Shown here: one piece after another, positions 1 through 11,960 of the stretch
How positions within the stretch are numbered: the first letter of the stretch is position 1
Layout of the letters: each line of letters begins with the position of its first letter
Notes under the pieces: generated by a model
What the model saw: only the letters and a program-made list of their open reading frames with translations
Told to the model about the DNA's origin: nothing
Databases searched by the model: none
DNA from: Zasmidium citrigriseum
Lineage: Eukaryota; Ascomycota; Dothideomycetes; Mycosphaerellales; Mycosphaerellaceae
Assembly: GCA_002786025.1 (NCBI GenBank)
Contig: NHNW01000004.1
Span: 1,143,622 to 1,207,621, forward strand
DNA: 64,000 nucleotides
Reading direction: 5' to 3'
Made by a program: the position numbers and the translations under genes

Positions 1-780
1 CTACTACTACCCGTAATAATTCCCTCTAATATAGGAACTCGGTAAAACGACCTTAGAGAAGCCTAGGTCCTTAATATCCTTCGGCGGTTCTTAACTAGCG
101 TCTACGACTATACGTAGGCGGTAGACTATAGCCTTACTATCTAAACCTTAAGGACGACGTACGCTATAATAGATAAAGGGCTACCTTACGTTATTAAGTC
201 GCTCGTTTATAGCCCCTATAAGCGTATATCCTCTATCTATCTTAGCTACGATACTATAGCCGTTCTAGTTTATATCTACTAACTAACCTCGCGCCTTAGC
301 GTTATCGTAGGCCTTAAGGAAGTTAGATATTTTTTAGTAGGTCTCGGCCTAGATCTTATCTTAATAGTTAAGGTACTATAAGACGTTATTTAGGTTAATA
401 GTAGCCTATACGTCTACTATAAGCTACTAGAAGAGCCTCTACGCCTAGAAGATAGTTAGGAAGTAATCGTTATATTTATAGATTAAGTATTACTAGTAGT
501 TACGTAAGGTAACGTTCCGGTTACGTTCGTTATCCGTTAATAGCTCCTAGAAATACCCTAGCTCGCCTATTACCTAGAGGAGTATATAGTATAGTAGCTA
601 GTACTATAGACTAAAGTAGTAGATCTTCTACGAGAAGGATATTCTCTCGTCCTTATCCTATATAGATATAAGGACGTCGCGATACTCTCGAAGCTAATAT
701 AAATTATACTCCTTAGCGATATAGGCTACCTAGCTATCCTCTAGCGGCCTAAAGGAGCGACGTATCGTCTAGCTATTATA
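1..780 (-). pseudogene. RIP-degraded relic resembling Helitron Rep/helicase N-terminal domain
   Basis: Read on the minus strand with the codon frame fixed at base 600, the sequence stays in one frame from about 780 to the window edge. Only TAA/TAG interruptions occur, where Gln or Trp codons are expected before RIP. The surviving residues include an R-L-F-Q-Q-L-I-V-D-V segment (about 410-435), then an A-E-T-Y segment, and near the edge V-V-L-P-S-S-Y-I-R-G-N. That order (a YxxY-type segment, grLFQQyivD, RaelY, vLPsSf.G) is what I know of the Helitron_like_N domain. The assignment rests on hand translation through stops. The catalytic part would lie outside the window. Non-functional. Confidence 0.45.
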
Positions 781-3700
781 CTAGATCTCGAAAGTAGCTA
801 CTCGTAGGTATACTCGACTCTCCTCGAGATTCGTATTAAATATCTCGTAAGCGGGCTTTAACTACTAGTATAACTTATTCGACTCGCGTAAGTAGGTATC
901 TAGTTCGCGTAAGATACTTACGCGTAGGTATAGGAATTAGCTAGACTAAGTCGTAGTAGCGTACTCTAGGTTATAGAACTATAACTATACGTACTAGGAC
1001 TCGCTATTATTAGAGAAAAAGTTCTTCCCTAGATAATAGTATTCGCTATAGACGGTTACTAGTATATTTATCTTCGCTTACTAGTCCCTATTAGCTATAA
1101 ACGATATAAAGGCTATAGCGGCGTTATACTTACGGATTCTCCTCTAGAAGTAGCGGGTATCTATATCGTCGCTAGTTATTAACTATAATATCCTCTCTAG
1201 AGGCGGTAGTACTAGTAGTATATTAGGAAAACGCCCGTTACTATAGTATTTCTAGAATAGTAGCTTCTTCTTAGACGACTTCGCTATACGCTTATCGAGG
1301 AAATATTTAGTATTATAGTATTAATAAACGTACGTTATTATACTAATATTATAGACCTTAACCTAGCGTAGGAGGTCTACGCTACCTTATAATAGCGCTC
1401 GAGTCGAAGTATTAGACCCTTAATCTAGGATAGCCTCTATAATATATAATCTCTCTTCCTTATTAGTAGGTAGTAGTAATACTATAATAGTATAGCCTAA
1501 GTAGAGCTAGAACGACCTAAACCTCTACTACGGGAATCTATTAGTAAGCCTTTCTACTACTTCCTTATTAACGTAGGGGTCCGTAGGAAGTTCCCGCTAT
1601 ATAGCTACGTTAGGCGGAACTAGATTTCCCTCGTCTATATTAATTAGATCCTTATTAGGCTCGCTAGCCTTATCGTCTATACTAATATCCTCTAAGATCG
1701 TAACTTTATTAAATACGTTATTACGCTCTATTAATAGTTCCTCTAAAATAGACGTAGAAATCTACTTAGCCTTAGCTTTACTTACGCGAGCCTACTCTAG
1801 CGTCTCTAGCGTAGGTTCCTATAATATACGCCCGATTAGACTCGACGGTATAGCTATTAGTATTCCTAAGACGGTAGATCTAGCTATATCGTCTAGATAT
1901 TTAGCTTTAGCGTTTATTAATCTACGTTCGGTAGATATAGTTCTAGATATATCGTCTTAAATCGTAATTAAATTATTAAGCTTTATAGGATTATAGGTTC
2001 TAGCTTCGTATATATTATCTTTTCTATTACTCGTAGCTATATCGAATAGACTAGCTACCGCTGTATATAATAAAGGAATCGAGCTAGCTATACTTAGAAG
2101 TATAGCCCTAGTATTTATACTAGTACTAAATAGAACTAGAGGCGTACTAGTAGTAGAATCTCGTATATTACCGCTCGCGGTCTCGACGTCTTTAGAAACT
2201 ATAACTAGTACGAACTTAAATAAGCGGCCTAGCGGTCGCCTTCTAATATATACCTTATATATAGTACTTAAAGGCTTTCCTTTTAGGGAGGTACCTATAT
2301 CTACTATAGTTAAGTTCTAGGTATAATATTATTAGTATTCGAACGAACGACCTCCTTCTTTCGCCTTTTAACGGTTACTCTAGTACTCCGAATAATACGT
2401 AAGTACTCGGTTATTTACTCTAAGAGCGATTAGTAGCCCTTCTAGTAGGCGGGAGTACGCTTTATAAGTACGCGTAGTTACTATAAATCGTTAACGTTAG
2501 GAAAGAGATAGTTAATAGTAAATATATACTCTTACTTAGATTTATAGTACCTTTAGCGAATAACGGCTAGGGATCTCGAGAACTCCTAATATCTAGACGT
2601 AACTATAGAGACGACGGAGACGATAGAGATAACGGAGACGCTACTTTAGTTATAGTACCGTTAATATTAATATAACCGCCTCTCTTCTTCCTCCTATTAT
2701 TAGTCGTAGGCGGTATAGGTAGAGCCTACTTCTAGGATAGAGTCTTCGGAGCTATTACGATTATATTAAATATTATAAAGATATAAAAACTAAATCGAAT
2801 ATACGTCCGACCTTTAGGTATAAGAGTATAAATCGTACCTTTTAGATCGTAGCGTAGCGAGAGTAGAATAACCGACGAATTCGACCCCCTATTATCTAAT
2901 AAACTTAGGGAGCTATTCGTAAGGGGAAAATCTATATAATTTCGCTCCGCGTCCTCTAAGATAGCGGTTTTCGCCTAGAGTATTAGGGAGAGCCTAGTAC
3001 GACTATATACTATCTAATAGTACTAGATTTAGACTAATCGAATAACTACGATAACTCTATTCCTCTAGAGCTAGGTAAAAGGAACCTAACGATCTCCTAA
3101 GAATCGATTATCGTCTCCTTAGGTATACGCTAACCGCTTACTTCTATACGTAAAATAGAGTAACGCGGCGTTAGAAGATCTAGTACGACTCGCGAGCGCT
3201 AGACGCTACTAATAGATATAGAGTATAGAACGCCTAGCTAGATCCTACTACTATCTTTATAGACGAGGGTTATATTCGCGAAACTATATAGATATTAGAA
3301 TAGGGATTATAGGCTTCGCTTATCTAGCTCCTCTATAACGTCTAATAATACTCTTTAAACTTTCGAGTAAGTATATATATACGAGATATCTAATCGCTAT
3401 ATTCCCTTTAATATACTATAGTAGCTTTCGCGGTTCTAGTATAGATCGAGAAGTAGGCTATAGAATTAATTACTAATTTAGAGGTAGTACGAAGTACTTA
3501 GCTATATATTACTCGTCCTACTAGAGGCTAGTATAATAGAGCTAATAGCGCTAAGGCGTACGATCTCGCCCTCGATAGTAGCTACTTACTTTACGTACTC
3601 GCTAAGCTACTATCTCCTTTAAGTAGCTTAGAAATATCGATAATACTATAATAGAAGATAACTTCTAGATAAGGAGACTCGTCGTACGTAGTAAAACGAT

Positions 3701-4499
3701 CGAGACTCGTATTCGATAGACTATAAGAACTCGGTTAAGAGTAATAACCGCTACTACTTAAGACTAAGACTTAGCGCTAAAGAGTAGATAGAAAAGGGTA
3801 AGATTCGTCGTAAAGTCCCTCGAGATTATCTATACTACTATACTACTTACCTACGTACTCTAGGATAGGTTAGGAACTAAAAGTGTATTTAATAGGATTA
3901 CTTATAGCTAGGCTAGCGCTACGATATTATTAGGCTACTAGATATATACTATTATATATCGATAGGGAGATAGAGTAGTATTAAGCTCTTTACGAGCGTA
4001 CTAGTAGCTTCCTACTAGGCTAGTCGCGCCTTCTTTAGTCGCGCTCCCTATAGTTATATAGTAGCGTATAGACGTCGCGCTCGCTTAAAACCTACTACTT
4101 AGAACTTTTCCTTTTCTCTCTACTACTACTACCTAACTACCCTATCTATTACGTATAAGATAGACTATATCGCTAGCTAAAGATTATAAACTTTATACGT
4201 AAAGAACGCTTTATACGTAGATTACGCTAATACTATCGAGTCCGTACTAACTACTACGCTAGTACTACGTCGCCTAATTACGCGTACCTTACCTAGTATA
4301 AGTACTATCTATACCTTCTCTATCTCTACTAAGTCTATACTCCTTCGATAGTCTACTCGAGGACTCTAATATCCTAATATATAGCGCCCTAAGTCTACGC
4401 CTACCTACTATAATACCTATACTATACTTCGCTAAAGACCTATTAGACGAATAGAGGACGTATATAGATATCCTACTCGTATAGCCTATAAGTAGTATT

Positions 4500-4860
4500 C
4501 GCTAAGCCGCGGAGAAGGTTAGTACTATAGAGGTTAGAATAGCTTACGAGTCGTATCGCGCTATCTTTATCGTTCGAGCGTAAGGCCGTCTTATCTTTAT
4601 TATTAGCCTATATAAAACCTTAGAATATAGCTATAGTATAGTCGAGTAGAGCGAGCTAGAGGATACGTTTAATACCTATAGCTTCTATACTACGCTCGAA
4701 CTCTATAATATTACTAAGGTTAACTTCTTCTAAGAGTTCTCTAGTATTAAATTATACGCTAATATATTCGAGAAGATTATAAAAGTATTCTAGGGCTAGT
4801 AGCTTAAGGAGGATATATACTATTATAGTATTTAGGAGGAGATAGTAGATAAGAGAAAGA
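4500..4860 (+). pseudogene. Unidentified RIP-degraded coding relic
   Basis: On the plus strand a single frame is readable for roughly 110 codons (for example around 4515-4860), with amino-acid-like composition and stops only as TAA/TAG. It may be part of a retroelement or DNA transposon, but I cannot assign a family. Nothing else in 1300-5475 was resolved. Confidence 0.3.
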
Positions 4861-5475
4861 GATAATATACTCCTTATTAGCGTAGAAGATAGAGCTCTAG
4901 CGAGAGAAGAAGGATATTAATAGCCCTATCGCCTCCCTTCTACTCTACGTCTTTCCTATACTATACTCTCCTCCTCCTTCGAGCGTCTCTAATATCGTAG
5001 ATATTACTTATCTTAATAGTATACTCGATATAAGTAGCTTACTACTAGCTATCTCTACTACTAGTAAAGATACCTACTACTATCGCTATAGATCTCTCGT
5101 CTCCCGAATTACGCTCTATCTCTTTCTAGATACTACCTACCTATAAGATACTACCTACTAGAGTATAGTCTATATATAGCTCTATCTCTACTACTCTATC
5201 TCTAGGAGCCGCTTATATACCCTAGGCTATCTATACTTATCTCTATATTCCTAAGCCGCTCTCTACGAATCTCTACTAAGCCTAGGTCGTCCTAAAACGA
5301 CTACGGCTACTACGGCTAATAGTACGTTTACTATCGCTAGCTATTCTAACGATCTCGTCTAGTCCTAGAGTTCGCTTATTCGCTAGCTTTACTAGAGGGA
5401 AAGAGAAATAGAGTAGTATTCGAATCTATAGTAGCGCGTAGCGTATAAAGATAGTTATCGATAATTATCGCTATT

Positions 5476-7399
5476 GTCGCTATTGTCTATGTATTTGTAT
5501 GTTAAGTAACGGGAAGAAGGAAAACGAAGGTGTGTGCGTTACCGCGGCGTCCCACGGCTTTGTGGTCCCACCGGTTTGGACGTGCCAAGATTGGGATTTT
5601 CCCTTTAGACTTGATCGAGGCCGAACCGCGAACTGTACAGGATCTAAAGGCTTGATGCTCCTTCTGTGTTTATTACGAGAAACATTTCCGTGCTCAATGA
5701 GGAATCGACAAGGCCTATACCACGTCCTTCTTGACCAGACTACTGTTTGCCAGATGAGGCATCTCTGGACTTCAGAAGCCACTAACGTCATGTCCCTCGT
5801 GACATGCTGAAAATCATTGATAGGACCTCGAGGATCTCCTCATCGCCAACGCAGTCTGTAGTCTGGCGCAGTGGTTCCTGTTCATGGACTCGGACACAAC
5901 GTAGTATCGGCCGAGAGGATCGGACAACACACAGCATCTCACACCTGGGCACGATTAGCAATGGATGCATCGACTAGACGAAGTTCGACCTGTCAGCCAC
6001 TATTGGGAGAAAGAGAGGAGCCGCATTGCTAAAAGAGCAAGTCCGTGAAATCGGAGAATGAGTGGAGATCTCTTCTTAGTCAGGACGTTCTGTGAGCGGC
6101 TCTGAGGACGGACTTTGTGAGTTCTCGCAATCCACACAAGAGGTCTGCTTGTGTTGATGCCCATCCTGTCTTCGAGCTTTCGACGACCTGGAACCATCAC
6201 TAATTGTTGGTCCTGTCGTTGTACAATGAGCCGTCGACTACCTTCCTTCTTCCGCTCAAACTAGAACGTTGGCTCTCTCTACGAGAGCACGCGACTCTAA
6301 GCTATCGAAGGGCTTGTTACACTCTTAGGCCTTCTCGAGAAAGTTAGGGATTGCAAGAGGCATCTTCCACCTTGACCGGAACACCGAGTGTACGTACAGG
6401 CTTCTCCCCGGGCAGGGCTACTCACCGCGCAGGATGCCGTACGTGCGTGGGAAACATCTTGTTTGTTCCCAATGCTTCGAGATGCTACGATATGTGACGA
6501 CGTCTGGTCAATCATTTCACACAGACTCAATGGCGTGCAGACTTGCCTGTGCAATGGAGGCGTCTTTTGCATAGGACTTGAATGAAGATTTGGGCATTGG
6601 GCCAGCCAGCCATGATGGCACTGGGTGTGAGTCCGGGTATAGCGGTGATGCTGGCACCATTCTTCCGAACATGGGCACTATCATCGACATGGTCATCGTA
6701 TAGGCGCAGGAGTGCATTTTCATTGTTTTCCTCGGTGATCTGTATGTATGTCATCATCCTAGTAGACTTCCTCTCCCGATTCCTCGACGGGACTCTTCCT
6801 CCGTATTCGTTCTAACAAACCTGCTGGAAATGGCCCTATTTTCTGCTCAAGACGGGACGTCGGCATGCTGTCGACGCTCGAAGCCTGTCATTCCGGCCAT
6901 GTCTATACCAAGGCATCCACGTCGAGCAGCCTCTGTCAATGGCAAAATATGATGACGGTGGTTAGCCGCTGCGCGAACTTCGGTCAGACAACCTCGCCGG
7001 GTGGGTCCGTGTGCAACTTTAAACACTGGGCAACTCCCGTCGACATACAAAGCAGGCACGCACGAATCTCACCTTTTGAATGCGAGCCTACAGCCTCCTC
7101 AGCAGCACATCACCTCATCACACCGCGCCGCCAGCCTCATCCCGCCTCCCACGTGTGTCCGCCGCACGCTCTGACGCCCGGCTTCCCTGCTCGCTTGGAT
7201 CCCGGTTACTGGCACAGCATATTATCCGAGCGTCGACTTCTGGCACGAGATTTTGGCTGGAGACTCTCGAATTTGGCTGCTCAGGATGTGCGTTTAGGAG
7301 TGGATGCACACGGATACGAAGAGCCGCGCGCACCCGGTTGCCGACTCATCGGCCTGACGACCGCGACTTGCTCTCTTCTCATCACCTCTCACGCCCGCA
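5476..7399. other. Intergenic spacer between RIP block and first gene
   Basis: Base composition is normal here, with CpA and TpG present. Only short, overlapping open frames occur and none shows a recognisable domain. The stretch holds one copy of a roughly 146-bp dispersed repeat (6241-6388) and, at its end, the probable promoter and leader of the Zn2Cys6 regulator. I see no supported gene. Confidence 0.6.
6241..6388. repeat. Short dispersed repeat, copy A
   Basis: This segment aligns along its whole length, with roughly four in five bases identical by eye, to 13831-13976. Shared blocks include CTTCCGCTCAAACT, GCGACTCTAAGCTAT, GGGCTTGTTA, CGAGAAAGTT and AGAGGCATCTTCCAC. Both copies are flanked by TA at each end, which would fit a TA target duplication. 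I see no clear terminal inverted repeats. It is short and non-coding, so a MITE-like or SINE-like element is the best guess. This copy is intergenic. Confidence 0.75.
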
Positions 7400-9685
7400 A
7401 TGGAAGCCAGAGCCATGGAGGGGACAAGCATGCCCCAGTCGCCGGCCGATGCGACGACAGCGCCGCAGACCAGCACGCCCGATAGCGACAAACTCAAAAG
7501 GAAACGCCAGCCCAGAAACAGTGCCTGTCAAGGGTGTGCGGCGCTGAAGATGAAGGTGCCCAAGAACGCGCGCGCCACCGACGAGAGGACGTCCAGACTG
7601 ACAGTGCGCATGTAGTGCATATCGACCCCCAATGGCAAGTGCGAGAGGTGAGTTAGTTCGCTGCAGCAGTCGTGATTGGATTCGCGCAACCCATTCGTCG
7701 GATATTGAGTTACACTTAAACGGTCCCGGTCACGGTTGTCACTACCCGATATCTCAATCACATGCCAGCCTCGTGCCTTGGGTCCTCGCTCATCAAATGC
7801 GAAACGTCTGTCTCCATGAAGCACTCCGATCCCCTCTAGCTTTCATCATGAGCTTGGTGCCCTGCCCCGTTCGCAGACGTCCCCTGCGATGTATTCTATT
7901 GCTCTCTTGCCGAGCCAATAACTGTAGACGACTGACCATGTGCATGCAGATGCAATCGTATGGACAGGGAGTGTCTCCCTGCGGTACCAAAGCCACGAAA
8001 GCGACGCACAGAGAGTGCCGTAGGGGCGGAATCAGAACAAGGCATGTCGCTGCTGGAGTTCGCAGGGCCCTCGACAAGTTCAACAGCTCCACCGCCACCG
8101 CGATTTGATCCGACTCGTCCAAAGGAGGCTGATAGAGCAACGGCCGAAAGAAGCTTTCTGCTGGAACGACATGACTTGTCCCATGTTGACAGCAAGTCAT
8201 TCGTACAGCTGTTTCGCCAGGGTCTTGGCAATATCCTGGTAAGTTGATGTCGCCCTCCTATTTAACTTGCTTGGATCCGCCAGTTTGGTTTGGAAGCTAG
8301 TAGTTGTTGTACTCGAGCAGCTCCAGCTCTCGAGCCTTGGTCAGCGCCTTGACGTTCGGCATCTACAGCGAGACACTACATCACGATGGAATGCCCGTTT
8401 GCTAACGCCGCCTCTCTAGGCACTCGAGGACCTCCTTTACGGCGTCGACTTCAACTTCGTGAGCAGCTCTTTCACCATCTTTCGACAGCTTACGCCGCAC
8501 TTTCCTTTCGTTGAGCTGTCTCCCGGCGCCGATGTCATTTCCATGGTCGCCCAGCGACCCGTTCTCACGCTGGCAATATGTACAGTGGCATCAGCTGCGT
8601 ATCCAGATATCCAAAGCCGGCTCAGCCAGGCCTTCCAATACGCCCTTTCGTCGAAGGTGATCCTAGGCAGCGAACGCAGTATGGACCTGTTGACGGGTCT
8701 ACTGGTTTACCTGGCCTGGCACCACCACTACATGTCGCAGCCACAAGTCTACCAACAGCTCTACCTGTTAGCTGGTCTAGCAGCCGATTTGGGACTGTAC
8801 AAACCGAGGCTGGATCCGATTGACCCTCAAAGCGCGTTGGAGCGGGATCGCGCATTCGTAGGATGTTACTACCTTTGCAGTGGGCTCTCTCCCGCTGGAC
8901 TCGATAAGCCAAATCCGCTACGATGGACTCACAACCTGCGAACAAGCGCCGAGAACGCCTCGATAGCCGGCACCTTACCCTCAGATCGCGGTCTAGTCGC
9001 CATCCTCGAGCTGGCACATGCGATGGACGAGATGGAAGAAAGCGTAAGGCACGACGTCGTTTCTCAATACGCCAACCCATTGCCATACGTTGATCTCCAG
9101 ACCAGAGCAACCAGCCAACGCCTCAAGGCACTGAAAAGAGAACATCCTTCCATCGCCAGCTTCCTCGGGTACGAAACAGCGACGATACACATCTACCAGA
9201 GATTTCTGCGGATCAGCGAGACACCAGACCACCCCGTCCTCATTCAGTGTGCTTGTGCTATCAAAGAGTACTTCGACGATTTCCTCTCCCGGCCACCGGC
9301 GTTGCTGCACCAGATCAGCATCATCGACTGGTCAAACCTTCTTGAGATCCTTGTGCTGATGGCCAAGGTGTCCAAGCCTCAACCCAACACCAGCAGCTGG
9401 GAAGCCGGTGCCTTGACTTCGATGCTCCAACCCGAGATAATACTGGACAGGATCTGGAGCCACGCCAACTCAGCGCCTGCCAATGACCGGCTATCCCCAC
9501 GAAACGAGCCCCTTTTGCAGTCACTACGGAGGATCTGCGATGGCGTCAAGCGTCTCCTGGCCGCTGCTCAGCAAGGTTCGGATGGGAAGTTCAGAGCCGC
9601 AGAAGGAGGTGGGTTCGACGTCTTTAGATCTTACGGGACTGGCGTTCTTGATGCGAGTTTTCTGGCTGCATTGACGGGAGCATGA
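7400..9685 (+). CDS. Zn2Cys6 fungal-specific transcription factor
   Basis: Probable nuclear DNA-binding regulator. Splicing exons 7400-7555, 7616-7647, 7950-8238 and 8420-9685 gives 580 residues in frame. The N-terminus then has the six-cysteine zinc cluster C-x2-C-x6-C-x7-C-x2-C-x6-C, preceded by a KRKR basic run and followed by PKPRKRR; it is assembled only after two introns are removed. The last exon carries a fungal transcription factor middle-homology region, with typical features around its LLTGLLVYLAWHHHY segment. Two introns are unusually long (302 and 181 nt), so an extra small exon cannot be excluded. The first donor (GTGCCC) is weak. The gene converges on maleylacetate reductase, 177 bp away; a regulatory link is only conjecture. 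Target genes are unknown. Confidence 0.85.
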
Positions 9686-9862
9686 GAGAAGTATTCGGAG
9701 TTTGGAAGGGTGGGATTGCATGCATGACGGAAGAACTTGTACAACATTGGGACGGCCATGATGGAGTTCTTGAGATTCAAGCAAGCATGAGGCATTTGTC
9801 ATAAAGAGTAGACAAGAAGACAAAAACGATGGACGGCATTACGAAGCGGCGCTGTAGAGGTT

Positions 9863-10994
9863 TCACAGATCCGCCCTCGCTTCCTCCCCAGCCCAACACC
9901 GCCTTATCGTCTCCCTCAGAGGCCCCTTTTCAATTTCCCTTGGATTCCAATAAGGATTCGATACAGCTATCTCCGCCGCCTTATCGATATCTTCCTCCTT
10001 CATCCCGAAGTCCTTCAAACCTCGCTTGACTCCCAATTTCGTGAGCAGGAGATTTAACCCCCGAATCGCATCCCCTTCACTCCCCGGCAGGACTCCAGCC
10101 AATTTCTCCATCACGTCCGTGATCACAGGGCTATTGTACGCCAACGCGTGAGGGAGGACGATAGTGTGCGTCTCTGCGTGTGGGAGATTGAAGGTTCCGC
10201 CGAGGGTATGGCAGAGTTTGTGGTGCAGGGCCATTCCCACGGTGCCGAGACATTGCGCGCAGAGCCAGGCGCCGTATTGGGCTTGAGTCCGCGCGGGGAG
10301 GTCTCCAGAGGACTGAATGATCGTTGGGAGGGAGGTGGCGAGAGCTTTGATGCCTTCGAGGGCGAGGAGGGAGGTTATGGGGTTTGTGTTCTGGGCGTAG
10401 AGGGCTTCGACTAGAGGACTCTTTAGCTCAGATACAGGAAAGGGTTTTGGAGAACATACCTGCGTGAGCGATGGCGTTGACGCCTGATGTCGCACTCAGC
10501 CCTGCTGGAAGCGCCATGGTGAAGTCCACATCGTATATCACCGTCCCCGGCAATATCTTTGGATCAGAACGAGTCGTCTTGCGCCCTTCGGCTGTCTCTC
10601 CTAAGATAGGTGTCATCTCAGACCCGGCATACGTCGTAGGGATGCAGATATGCGGCAGCCCTGTCCGAATCGAAATCGCTTTTCCCAGACCTATCGTGCT
10701 GCCGCCGCCGAAACTTATGATGCAGTCAGCGGAGCATTGCTTCGCGTAGGCTAGGGCTTCGTCGGTGATGTGGGTTGGCGTGTGCATCGTGGCGTTGGAG
10801 TAGACGCCTGCTGCGGTGATGGAGCCATTTTGGAGGATGGGTTCGAGGGCTTGGACTTGGGTTTTTTGATGGGGGGTTGAGAGGAGGAGGGGTTTGGAGA
10901 GTTGTAGTCGTTTGATTTCGGAGGGGAGTTTGTTGATGCTGTTTTGGCCGAAAATGACTCGGCTGGGGTTGGTGGTGTATTCGAAGGAGTCCAT
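9863..10994 (-). CDS. Maleylacetate reductase (iron-containing alcohol dehydrogenase superfamily)
   Basis: Predicted to reduce maleylacetate to 3-oxoadipate with NAD(P)H, the last step of hydroquinone, resorcinol and hydroxyquinol catabolism. Exons 10460-10994 and 9863-10410 join across a 49-nt intron (donor GTATGT) to give 360 residues, the usual family size. Visible family features are the nucleotide-binding loop FGGGSTIGLGKA, the segment IPTTYAGSEMTPI followed by GETAEGRKTTR, and the conserved histidines in the LHHKLCHTLGG and LPHAETHTIVLPHA segments. Maleylacetate reductases lack the metal of their alcohol dehydrogenase relatives, but the fold is shared, so an iron alcohol dehydrogenase is the alternative. 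No hydroxyquinol dioxygenase or phenol hydroxylase lies nearby. Confidence 0.9.
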
Positions 10995-11960
10995 GTTGTC
11001 TTAAAAGAGTCGGAATAGGGGCTGAATGTTTGAACATTGGGACTGGTCTACCTACTTGTACCAGACGAAAGTGGGGAGAAGGGAGCTCTGGCAAGGCGCA
11101 TTTCCGCGTCGGCGCTCAATGTCGGCTGTTGCGGGTCTTGAATGTGATATTGCTGACTGGCTGGTCAAGCATCCCGGATGGACGCAGCAGTCGGCAATAT
11201 ACTTATGCGTAGTTCGATGGGACGGAAGACTGGACTGATGAATGGATAGTCTCATCGTGTGAGGACAAGCCAGAAGACCGTCAAGGAGAGTGAGTCTGCT
11301 CTGTCCGTAGATTTGACTTCTCAATCGAATGTACGACGTTGATTTTGTTATGATTGAAGGCGCTGAAGGATGAAGGTGAGGTCAACGTTGGAGCGGTCTC
11401 AGCAAAGTTGGGAGGACCAGATAGAGTTTTGTGGCCTCAGGCATGGAGCACGTGACGCACGGAATTTCCACCACGCCGGCCTTAGCTTCACGAATTGCGA
11501 ACTTTTGGAGCGGCCGACTTCATCCACACCTGCGCACTGCACCCTCGACGCCGGACTACTAACCAAAGGTAAGCAATTGACGAATCAATATCGCACTGTC
11601 AATCACCGCCGCTGCTGTTGTCGCGCGACCTCGATGTCAAGAGCTGGGACCGCAAGAAGGTGGATGGTGGGCGGGGCCAAGACGCACATGACGATTTCAA
11701 TATCTTTCCATGGTGTCTAGAGAATGAGCAAGAGACGGACAAGAGAGATTCCATGGGTCAAGAGCCTATGCGAAATATGATCTGAACTGGTCGTCAGACC
11801 ATTGCGCAAGCATTGGACGGTAGCGGGCATGAGCGACATGTGGTCATACAGACATCGAATGCGGCAGCGGCGGCGGCAGCGTTGTCCAGTACTTTGCGTA
11901 TGTCGGAATATCGTGCTGACTCGACTTCACAGTAACAGTACCACCCAGCAGTAGCCCAAG
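10995..11960. other. Divergent intergenic region (maleylacetate reductase / uS3)
   Basis: Nearly 1 kb between divergently transcribed genes, so it should hold both promoters. Short open frames are present but none is convincing. A GTAAGC at about 11569 followed much later by CAG before the uS3 start could be a 5' UTR intron of the ribosomal gene. That is not demonstrable from sequence alone. Confidence 0.5.

Larger units (their letters stand above)
1..5475. repeat. RIP-saturated repeat block, left flank
   Basis: The block is almost devoid of CpA and TpG; I noticed only isolated exceptions, for example near 2062 and 3882. TpA is very abundant, while CpG, CpC and CpT remain common, so the loss is specific to CpA/TpG. 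This is the expected product of repeat-induced point mutation acting on both strands of duplicated DNA. TAA and TAG triplets fill every frame and no long open frame survives. Traces of coding sequence remain readable at about 1-780 (minus strand) and 4500-4860 (plus strand). The change to normal base usage near 5475 happens within a few tens of bases. Ancestral transposable elements are inferred. Confidence 0.9.

Noticed and set aside
1..5475. AT-rich centromere core
   Set aside because: The block is not simply AT-rich: CpG, CpC and CpT persist, and degraded coding frames of mobile elements are readable, so RIP-treated repeats are the better explanation.
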